A stretch of 5,414 nucleotides of DNA from the NCBI GenBank assembly GCA_018267355.1, contig JAFDYP010000167.1:1-5414 (forward strand), read 5' to 3'. Below, one piece after another: positions 1 through 5,414 of the stretch. Under the pieces are notes generated by a model. The model had not been told where the DNA came from and searched no databases. It saw only the letters and a list, made by a program, of their open reading frames with translations. This DNA is from Bacteroidota bacterium (lineage in GTDB: Bacteria; Bacteroidota; Bacteroidia; Chitinophagales; LD1). Each line of letters begins with the position of its first letter. The first letter of the stretch is position 1. The position numbers and the translations under genes are program-made.

Positions 1-141
1 AAGCTATTGCAATTATTGGGTAAATGTCCTTTGTCCCGTGTTAAATTTTAAAACTATCCTTCGCTACATTGGTCGCTGACTAACAACTAGCGCGCCAGGC
101 TCGTACTAACAGCACAAACTCACTTTCATCTCGTAATCTCT
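1..141. other. Intergenic left flank, no gene supported
   Basis: This stretch lies downstream of the minus-strand gene that ends at 142. Short readings are open from the window edge on the plus strand: one frame runs to a TAA at 49-51 and another to a TGA at 78-80. They are too short to identify as the tail of a gene. I see no clear hairpin plus T-tract that would terminate the minus-strand gene. The only notable element is the repeat copy at 13-32. The sequence is AT-rich up to about 60 and mixed after that. Confidence 0.5.
13..32. repeat. Copy 1 of a 20-bp intergenic direct repeat
   Basis: The core TATTGGGTAAATG followed by TCCTTT matches 19 of 20 bases with 1580-1599; the only difference is T at 27 versus G at 1594. 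Both copies have the same orientation and lie in AT-rich non-coding DNA on either side of the 142-1545 gene. An AGCT also lies just upstream of each copy (2-5 and 1573-1576), at slightly different spacing. It may be a shared regulatory site or a remnant of a duplication; the sequence does not decide between them. Confidence 0.5.
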
Positions 142-1545
142 TCACACCGGCACCTTGCTCAGTAGCCATTCCTTCTCTGCTATGGCAGTAGTGGTTTTGA
201 TCTTCTCGTGCAGGGCGGCTTTTGCTTTTTTGTCATAGGGGCGCAGGTGCATGAGCTTGCTGGCGGAGCGGAGGAAGTTGCCGTAGACCGTCTGGTGGTA
301 GGTCTGGAGGTCTTTGCGCTTGAGCTGCTGCTTCATATTGCTGATGGTGTAGTCCATCAGGTTGTACTCGTCCTGCTCGTAGTAGGTCTTGATCAGCAGC
401 ACGCGCGCATCGAGATCTGTGAACTGCTCCCGTATGTCTACCTGCTGCAGCAGGGCGCTGACATCTGCATACTTGCCCAGCGCAAAGTAGTAGCGCGCAC
501 GGCAGTAGGCGTAGAAGCCATCGCGGATATCAGGGGCGAGTTTAGGCTTGTAGTCATCTGTGAAGGAAGCCACCCAGTCGTATTTTTTTAGGCCGATGGC
601 GATGGCAGAGATGTTCTTGTAGGTAAAGGCAGAGAGGTAACCATTCTCCTCAAAGACGCTGCGCCGCAGCCCCTCCTCATACAGCTCAAACACCTCCTGG
701 TAGTAACGCTGTCCGCCCGTATTGAGGCGGCGGATGCAGTAGTTGATAGCCAGGGTGAATACGTCTCTCAGCTCGCGCGGGTCTATGCGCTGCGAGGTAG
801 TGAGCAGGAGCTTTTTCAGCGCAGCGAAGTAGTCTTCATTATTGGGATCTGAGAGGCAGAGATAGTTGTGATAGAGGATAGCTGCCAGTGGGTCTGGCAG
901 CAGGCGGTCGCGCTCAGACGCGCTCATCTCTATGGGCGGCGCGGCCTCGCGGTCAGACTTGAAGATGGTGCGGTAGGAGAGGATATTGCAGGCATGCTTG
1001 AGCCGGTGCACCATGTAGAGGGCATCCAGATCGTCAGCTAGTTTGCGCATGCCTTCATTTTGCGCACGGCGGTTGGTGATAGAGTGGATGTAGTGCTCGG
1101 TGTGTAGCTGTAGCTGCTGGTAGTAGAGCGCAGGGCTGAGTGGTGCGGTGGTGTCATAGTACTGCTGCGTATCGCTGTAGCTGGCCAGGAAGAGCTTGTC
1201 CAGTCCGCGGCGGCGCAGCGAGCGGGCCAGCAGTAGGCGCCGCTCATCCTCTGCCTGCTCCATCTCGTGCAGGGTGATATAGCGCGTGATGATGCGCGTG
1301 AGGTAGGTCATGACGTGGCGCAGGCGTGGCAGGTCCTCCTTCTTCTTGCCAAAGACATACTGGCTCGCAGCGGTAGCAGTGGGTGTCGTGCCTTTCTTAC
1401 TGCACTCGCAGAGATAGGTATAGAGGCGTATCTCCTCCTCGCGGTAGTTGAAAAATGGGGAATGCAGTGCTTTGTCCATATCTTTCAGCTCTGAGGGGCT
1501 GAGAGAGGAGAAAAGCTGGTATAGATTGCTGTCTGAAAACTCCAT
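142..1545 (-). CDS. Conserved hypothetical helical protein, Bacteroidetes family
   Basis: This encodes 467 residues with no signal peptide and no membrane segment, so it is probably cytoplasmic. The composition is rich in Leu, Tyr, Arg, Lys and Glu, and the pattern suggests a mostly helical, possibly TPR-like repeat protein; no catalytic motif is visible. The N-terminus (NLYQLFSSLSPSELKDM, 7-23, then HSPFFNYREEE, 28-38) and the central block (LAINYCIRRLNTG, 265-277; FELYEEGL, 286-293; ENGYLSAFTYKNI, 300-312) resemble a Bacteroidetes-restricted family of about 450-500 residues that I know only as hypothetical proteins. The end (EKEWLLSK, 457-464) also fits, so the gene looks full length. The ATG at 1545 is the first start after an in-frame stop and gives the family-like N-terminus. 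The leader is AT-rich without a Shine-Dalgarno sequence. It is divergent from the 1712 gene. A 16-bp palindrome covers its start codon. The function is unknown and the family recognition is from memory. Confidence 0.85.
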   Translation of the reverse strand: MEFSDSNLYQLFSSLSPSELKDMDKALHSPFFNYREEEIRLYTYLCECSKKGTTPTATAASQYVFGKKKEDLPRLRHVMTYLTRIITRYITLHEMEQAEDERRLLLARSLRRRGLDKLFLASYSDTQQYYDTTAPLSPALYYQQLQLHTEHYIHSITNRRAQNEGMRKLADDLDALYMVHRLKHACNILSYRTIFKSDREAAPPIEMSASERDRLLPDPLAAILYHNYLCLSDPNNEDYFAALKKLLLTTSQRIDPRELRDVFTLAINYCIRRLNTGGQRYYQEVFELYEEGLRRSVFEENGYLSAFTYKNISAIAIGLKKYDWVASFTDDYKPKLAPDIRDGFYAYCRARYYFALGKYADVSALLQQVDIREQFTDLDARVLLIKTYYEQDEYNLMDYTISNMKQQLKRKDLQTYHQTVYGNFLRSASKLMHLRPYDKKAKAALHEKIKTTTAIAEKEWLLSKVPV

Positions 1546-1559
1546 TTTATCGATAAAAT
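1544..1559. promoter_or_regulatory. 16-bp perfect palindrome over start codon
   Basis: ATTTTATCGATAAAAT is its own reverse complement, centred between 1551 and 1552. It overlaps the first two bases of the minus-strand ATG (1545-1543). As DNA it has the form of a small operator. As RNA it could fold into a 6-bp A/U stem with a UCGA loop next to the initiation codon. AT-rich palindromes arise by chance more readily than mixed ones, and an A-rich leader is normal for this phylum, so a regulatory role is only inferred. Confidence 0.35.
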
Positions 1560-1579
1560 ATGCCTTAAAGGTAGCTTTT

Positions 1580-1599
1580 TTATTGGGTAAATGGCCTTT
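1580..1599. repeat. Copy 2 of a 20-bp intergenic direct repeat
   Basis: This matches 13-32 at 19 of 20 bases and lies in the divergent spacer, 35 bp upstream of the minus-strand start codon and 112 bp upstream of the plus-strand start codon. Its position in a region that must carry promoters makes a regulatory role plausible. It does not match the Bacteroidetes -33/-7 consensus itself. Confidence 0.5.
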
Positions 1600-1711
1600 T
1601 AGGTATCTTTTAAAGTTCGATAAATCGGGTTATTTGATCTTCTTTTTGGTTGTGCTTTGACGGACTTTCGTAGTGTGAAAGTTCCTCATTAAACAACTAA
1701 AACAAACATAT

Positions 1712-4582
1712 ATGAATCGCTTACTATTACGACTGACACTGCTGGCCTGCATGCTGATAGCCATGATGCAGACCGAGGCCCAGGGCTGGATGAAAAAGTA
1801 CTCGCCCGACATGATGATGGCTATCAATGCCGTGTACCCCACCGCTGACGGCGGCTACCTGACCACCGGGTGGAACGTAGGAGGCCTCAGCTACCGGCAG
1901 CGCATACAGCAGGTAGACGGGCTGGGCAATGTGCTCTGGCACCGCGAGGTGGACTCTATCTACAGCGTGACCTCCTCTGTGATCTCGCAGCAGGGCGGGC
2001 TGATCATACTGGGAGTGGGGGTGCCACAGCCCGGCAATAGCAGCCCGGCGGTGATCGTCAAGACGGATGCCAACGGTCAAAAGCTATGGCAGCACCAGCT
2101 GCACCCGGAGTGGACGATGTTCGCCGGGGTGGGCAATACGGACATAGATACGACGGATGACGGCGGCTTCGTCTGTGCCTATACGGCGCTCGATACTACC
2201 GCAGGCAATACACACCGTCACGTCTACGTGAGCCGCTTTGACAGCCTGGGCGTGAAGCTATGGGACCAGCTATACTTCCCGGCAGATACGGGAGGCGTCG
2301 TCTATACGCTGCGCAATAACACCAGTGGGGGCGGGTTTATGTTCACGGCTGACCATAGCATCAATCACGGCTCCGTACTGGTCAAAATAGATGAAAGCGG
2401 TGCCCAGCAGTGGGTCTATACGCCTACCGGTGTGCATATACTCTGCCCTACCGTGGCCATAGATGGCAATATCATGGTAGTAGAGTCACAGCTCGCTACC
2501 AGCGGTACCAACTACCTCAGCGGCCTGGACCCGGCGGGCAACGTGCTCTGGACGCATACCTATACGCTGCCTGATAGCATGACGTGGTACGGCCAGCTCG
2601 TGATGCGTAGCGACTACACCTTTGCGCTGATGGGTGGCAAGTTTGGCTCTCAGGATAAGTTCTCAGTGAGCCATGCCGATACTGCCGGGCATATACTGGA
2701 GTACAGGCGCGTCTTCACCTCCAATCTGGGCAACCAATCGTCACTCTACTCCACGCAGAACAAGTGCATAGCCCGTGCCCATGACGGGGGCATCATCTTT
2801 GGCGGGTGGATGCAGGCTGATCCTGATGGCTACAGCGGCTTCCTGATCAAGACCGATAGTACAGGCCAGGTGTACCCCAGCGCCGTATCAGGCCTTGTCT
2901 TTGCCGATGGCAATAGCAACTGCACACAGGATAGCGCAGAGATAGCAGTGCCACGGGCCTATGTGACCTATGCCGATGCGCAGGACACCTTCATGCTGCT
3001 CACGCATAATGGCTTCTACTCACTGGGCCTGGACACGGGTGTGTACTCGATCCATGTCACGCCGCCATCTCCCTACTGGCAGCCCTCTGCCTGCAACCCT
3101 GCTACGGCCCACCTGCCGGCAGGTACTGATACCACCATCTCACTCGGTGTGACACCTATCGTATCTGCGCCCTATATCATGATCAATGGCCACCTGGGCC
3201 GCCAGGTACTGTGCCGCCCGGTGACCTACACCGCGCAGTACTGCAATACGGGTACCGCGCCATTCACGGGTATCGTACAGTTCACGGTAGACACGCTGCT
3301 GACCGTAGATAGCGCCTCTATACCGTGGCTCTCCCACACCGGCAATATCTACAACTACCTGCTCAGCCCGCTGGGTGTGCTGGAGTGTGGCACCATAGAG
3401 CTCTACTGCACCGTGCGCTGTGATGTAGCTGACCTGGGCCGGACCAACTGTATCAATGCACAGGCCTTTCAGGATACGATCGTGAACCCAAACCCGCTGT
3501 GGGATGGCTCTAACCTCCGCATGAGCGTGAGCTATGACCATGCTACAGATACGGTGACCTTCCTCGTGCAGAATCTCGGCACGGGCTCTATGAGCGGGCC
3601 ACAGGGCCTGACAGTGATAGAGGACAATGTGATCCTCATCACCACGCCCGTACAGATCCCTGCCGGTGCGCAGATCACTAAGGGCTTTCATGCTAATGGC
3701 GCTACGCTGCGCGCCACGCTGCCACAGTCGCCATACAACCCTTACTCGACCTTTACCACTGCGGCTATAGAGGGTGTGGGCGTAGATAGTACCGGCAATA
3801 TCAGCCTCGGCTACATCACCCAGTACCCGTACAATGGCTACTCCAGCTACAGCTACCTGGAGTGCGGCGAGATACGCGGCGCCTATGACCCCAATGAGAA
3901 GGAAGTATCTCCCAAGGGTGCCGGTGCGGACCACCTGATAGATACCAATGTGGTGCTGGAGTACACCATAGACTTCCAGAACACAGGTACTGACACAGCC
4001 TATGCTGTGACCGTGGTAGATACCCTCGCACCATACCTCGACCCATCTACACTGCGCCTGGTGGGCAGCAGCTCTGATGCACAGGTGGCTATAGCGGGCA
4101 ATGCGGTGACCTTTACCATGCCGCATGCCTTCCTGCCGGATAGCAATGTGAACCTGCTGGGCAGCATGGGCTTTGTGAAGTTCAGCATCAGGCAGCGGGC
4201 CGGCAATGCGATGGGCACGGTGATCAACAACAAGGCGGGCATCATCTTTGACTACAACCCGCCGGTGACGACCAACACCGCTACCCTACGCATAGGCAAG
4301 GTACTGCTCACCGCCGTGCAGACCCTCTATAGCAAGCCACTCGATATCGCCGCCTATCCTAACCCATTCACCACTATGACCACCATCCGTGTGGGGGGCG
4401 ATACATTCCGTGTGCTGACCCTGTGCATCTATGACCTTACGGGCCGCCAGGTGCGCCGGCAGGAGGCTCACAATATGGACCACCTCCTGCTGGACCGCGA
4501 GGGGCTGAGCTCCGGCACCTATCTCTTTGAGGTGTGGGGCGATGGCCAGAAGATCGGTACCGGCAAGATGATAGCAGACTGA
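1712..4582 (+). CDS. T9SS-secreted propeller and Ig-like multidomain protein
   Basis: This encodes 956 residues, exported by Sec and then by the type IX system to the surface or medium. The signal peptide is residues 1-23 (two Arg, Leu-rich core, likely cut at TEA|QGW). Seven blade-like repeats follow: DGG-type turns near 46, 94, 150, 206, 251, 301 and 358, each followed by a strand of the form KxDxxGxxxW, which fits a seven-bladed beta-propeller. Residues 392-461 look like an SdrD-B/Cna-B domain (FADGNSNCTQD). Residues 485-590 and 600-720 look like DUF11- and CARDB-type Ig domains. AYDPNEKEVSPKG (724-736) opens a DUF7619-like domain that ends near 862. The tail 880-956 has YPNPF, YDLTGRQV and SGTYLFEV, the T9SS type A sorting signature (Por secretion tail). 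The ATG is the first start after an in-frame TGA at 1676-1678; the leader is A-rich with no Shine-Dalgarno sequence. No enzyme motif is visible; adhesion or ligand binding is inferred. The domain names are from motif recognition, not a search. Confidence 0.93.
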   Translation: MNRLLLRLTLLACMLIAMMQTEAQGWMKKYSPDMMMAINAVYPTADGGYLTTGWNVGGLSYRQRIQQVDGLGNVLWHREVDSIYSVTSSVISQQGGLIILGVGVPQPGNSSPAVIVKTDANGQKLWQHQLHPEWTMFAGVGNTDIDTTDDGGFVCAYTALDTTAGNTHRHVYVSRFDSLGVKLWDQLYFPADTGGVVYTLRNNTSGGGFMFTADHSINHGSVLVKIDESGAQQWVYTPTGVHILCPTVAIDGNIMVVESQLATSGTNYLSGLDPAGNVLWTHTYTLPDSMTWYGQLVMRSDYTFALMGGKFGSQDKFSVSHADTAGHILEYRRVFTSNLGNQSSLYSTQNKCIARAHDGGIIFGGWMQADPDGYSGFLIKTDSTGQVYPSAVSGLVFADGNSNCTQDSAEIAVPRAYVTYADAQDTFMLLTHNGFYSLGLDTGVYSIHVTPPSPYWQPSACNPATAHLPAGTDTTISLGVTPIVSAPYIMINGHLGRQVLCRPVTYTAQYCNTGTAPFTGIVQFTVDTLLTVDSASIPWLSHTGNIYNYLLSPLGVLECGTIELYCTVRCDVADLGRTNCINAQAFQDTIVNPNPLWDGSNLRMSVSYDHATDTVTFLVQNLGTGSMSGPQGLTVIEDNVILITTPVQIPAGAQITKGFHANGATLRATLPQSPYNPYSTFTTAAIEGVGVDSTGNISLGYITQYPYNGYSSYSYLECGEIRGAYDPNEKEVSPKGAGADHLIDTNVVLEYTIDFQNTGTDTAYAVTVVDTLAPYLDPSTLRLVGSSSDAQVAIAGNAVTFTMPHAFLPDSNVNLLGSMGFVKFSIRQRAGNAMGTVINNKAGIIFDYNPPVTTNTATLRIGKVLLTAVQTLYSKPLDIAAYPNPFTTMTTIRVGGDTFRVLTLCIYDLTGRQVRRQEAHNMDHLLLDREGLSSGTYLFEVWGDGQKIGTGKMIAD

Positions 4583-4601
4583 TACGACCCATAGAAAGGC
4601 T

Positions 4602-4632
4602 AAAGCCGCTTGTCCATGACAGGCGGCTTTTT
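4602..4632 (+). terminator. Intrinsic terminator 1 after T9SS gene
   Basis: The stem AAAGCCGCTTGTC (4602-4614) pairs with GACAGGCGGCTTT (4618-4630) over 13 bp, with one G-U pair (4610 with 4622) and a CAT loop. A run of five T (4628-4632) follows, then further T-rich sequence. It starts 20 bp after the stop codon. The T-tract makes it directional for the plus strand. Confidence 0.9.
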
Positions 4633-4652
4633 GACGTTTTGTTTTAGTAGGT

Positions 4653-4681
4653 ACGGTGCCGCCTCTGGTGGTGCCGTTTTT
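4653..4681 (+). terminator. Intrinsic terminator 2, tandem
   Basis: ACGGTGCCGCC (4653-4663) and GGTGGTGCCGT (4667-4677) pair over 11 positions across a TCT loop, and a T-run (4677-4681) follows. Three of the pairs are G-U (4657/4673, 4658/4672, 4661/4669), so the hairpin forms only in plus-strand RNA. It looks like a back-up terminator for the gene ending at 4582. Confidence 0.65.
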
Positions 4682-4899
4682 AGTGTCTGGCGAGGGGAGG
4701 AGTGAGGGCGAGGGAGCAAGTTTTCCCGATGAGGGGAGGGGCTGGAGGTGGCAGGTGGCTGGTGAAGGGTGACACGAATACGGGAGCTATTATGATGAGG
4801 GTGGTGTAACCAACGTCATGCATGTATGTGAGCGTCAATAGCTATGAGGGTACTGCTATGGCGACGGAGTATCAGGTGGATAAATGGCGGCTGCATGGC
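4682..4899. other. Non-coding G-rich spacer
   Basis: I see no supported gene here. The plus strand is purine-rich from about 4692 to 4790, with G-runs at 4694-4697, 4706-4708, 4712-4714, 4733-4736 and 4738-4741. The longest small reading of interest (4844-4942, 32 codons) overlaps the promoter of the next gene and has no recognisable product. A short CATGCATG palindrome lies at 4817-4824. The spacer isolates the T9SS gene from the next transcription unit. Confidence 0.6.
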
Positions 4900-4931
4900 T
4901 TTGCAAAGGTGGGTTATTTTTGCTATATTTG
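4900..4931 (+). promoter_or_regulatory. Bacteroidetes-type promoter for terminase-like gene
   Basis: TTTG at 4900-4903 and TATATTTG at 4924-4931 match the known Bacteroidetes housekeeping sigma consensus (TTTG at -33, TAnnTTTG at -7) with a 20-bp spacer, within the usual 19-21. Transcription would start a few bases after 4931, leaving a leader of roughly 15-20 nt before the ATG at 4954. The match and its position are seen in the sequence; activity is inferred. Confidence 0.75.
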
Positions 4932-4953
4932 CAGTGAACTAAAGATGTAACCT

Positions 4954-5414
4954 ATGTCTGCTGCTATAGGCAATACCTACGCCGAAAAATGGACCCTGGA
5001 GCGCACCCGTGTGGCGCTGGATATGATAGACCGCTGCTCGCGCAATGATGCCGATATGCTCTATATAGGGCAGGCGCTGGAGGCGGTGGGCACGCACCAG
5101 GAGGCGTGGAAGTACTGGCGCCGCAAGTGGCGCAATCAGTATGAGGTGATAGATGCCATGAAGGTCATTTTGCAGCGCTTTGAGAACCGCATTTTTGCGC
5201 GGATGCTCAAGAAGGAGATACCGGAGCGCGTGGGCATCTTTGCCCTGCGGCACCACTATGGCTGGTGCGAGGACCGCAGCTCCCAGCCCGAGGAGGACTA
5301 CACCTATGTAGACCGCGAGCCGGTGCGGCCACCCCAGCCGCCTGCAGAGACACCGCCTGCTGCTACTGACCCTGCGCGCGAGGAGCCCGCCACGCCCGTC
5401 AAAAAGCCTGCTAC
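4954..5414 (+). CDS. Terminase small subunit-like protein, 3' partial
   Basis: The reading is open from ATG 4954 to the window edge (153 complete codons), so the C-terminus is missing. An in-frame TAA at 4948-4950 lies just upstream, which makes 4954 the earliest possible start. Residues 6-108 are a compact, basic, mostly helical region: GNTYAEKWTLE (6-16), a probable helix-turn-helix around 35-60 (MLYIGQALEAVG, then WKYWRRKW at 52-59), and GIFALRHHYGWCEDR (94-108). The last block resembles the 'iFxLKnxyGWkDK' end of phage DNA-packaging small-subunit proteins, which bind viral DNA for the large terminase. From about 111 it becomes a Pro/Ala/Glu-rich, probably disordered tail. It has its own promoter and follows two terminators. 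Codon use (frequent ATA) resembles its neighbours, so there is no sign of recent transfer. It may be the edge of a prophage, a remnant, or a host DNA-binding protein. The gene is fairly certain; the terminase label is a moderate guess. Confidence 0.6.
   Translation, partial: MSAAIGNTYAEKWTLERTRVALDMIDRCSRNDADMLYIGQALEAVGTHQEAWKYWRRKWRNQYEVIDAMKVILQRFENRIFARMLKKEIPERVGIFALRHHYGWCEDRSSQPEEDYTYVDREPVRPPQPPAETPPAATDPAREEPATPVKKPA

Noticed and set aside
1..51. Possible C-terminal end of a plus-strand gene entering from the left edge
   Set aside because: Three frames give only short, unremarkable readings; no motif or codon pattern separates a real gene end from AT-rich spacer.
208..591. A 127-codon plus-strand reading opposite the 467-residue gene
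   Set aside because: The minus-strand product matches a known family across the same stretch; the plus-strand translation is Val/Leu-rich with no recognisable motif.
1643..1678. TTTTTGG with TAGTGTGA as a promoter for the gene at 1712
   Set aside because: The spacer is 22 bp and the -7 element misses most of the TTTG half; the match is too weak to annotate.
1703..1710. TATGTTTG on the minus strand, an exact -7 match that could serve the 142-1545 gene
   Set aside because: There is no TTTG at the required 19-21 bp upstream distance, and it would leave a leader of about 150 nt. It also coincides with the A-rich initiation region of the plus-strand gene.
1712..1750. LLAC at residues 10-13 of the exported protein as a lipoprotein lipobox
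   Set aside because: The Cys is very early, hydrophobic sequence continues after it, -2 is Leu, and a normal signal peptidase I site (TEA|Q) follows at 23. T9SS cargo of this type is not normally lipidated this way.
3140..4126. A 328-codon open reading on the minus strand inside the large plus-strand gene
   Set aside because: It lies wholly antisense to well-recognised domains (Ig-like and DUF7619-like), its translation shows no family motif, and the codon bias of the plus-strand gene easily produces such long antisense openings.
4844..4942. A 32-codon small ORF with a hydrophobic end in the spacer
   Set aside because: It runs through both promoter boxes of the next gene, has no promoter of its own, and stops just before that gene's start.

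Overview
The window looks like chromosomal DNA of a member of the Bacteroidota, most likely a GC-richer relative of the Chitinophagales. Four signs support this. There is a secreted protein ending in a type IX secretion (T9SS) sorting domain. A promoter matches the Bacteroidetes consensus (TTTG, 20 bp, TAnnTTTG). The gene starts have A/T-rich leaders with no Shine-Dalgarno sequence. One protein belongs to what I recognise as a conserved but uncharacterised Bacteroidetes family. The coding DNA is GC-rich by eye, and the spacer between the first two genes is clearly AT-rich.

Layout, left to right. Positions 1-141 hold no gene I can support. A minus-strand gene (142-1545) encodes a 467-residue soluble, probably all-helical protein of unknown function. 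An AT-rich spacer (1546-1711) separates it from the divergent plus-strand gene (1712-4582). That gene encodes a 956-residue exported protein: signal peptide, seven propeller-like repeats, an SdrD-B-like domain, two Ig-like domains, a DUF7619-like domain and a T9SS type A tail. Two tandem intrinsic terminators (4602-4632 and 4653-4681) follow it. A G-rich non-coding stretch comes next, then a Bacteroidetes-type promoter (4900-4931). That promoter drives a gene starting at 4954 and running off the right edge. Its product resembles a small, phage-type DNA-packaging (terminase small subunit) protein with a Pro/Ala/Glu-rich tail.

The three genes do not form an operon. The first two diverge, and the third is separated by terminators and has its own promoter, so no shared pathway can be inferred. 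The points most worth a second look are the terminase-like gene at the edge, the near-identical 20-bp intergenic repeat on both sides of the 467-residue gene, the 16-bp palindrome over that gene's start codon, and the unusual isoleucine codon use (ATA common, ATT absent in the large gene). I found no RNA gene, insertion sequence or CRISPR array, and I cannot claim a new biological system from this sequence alone.
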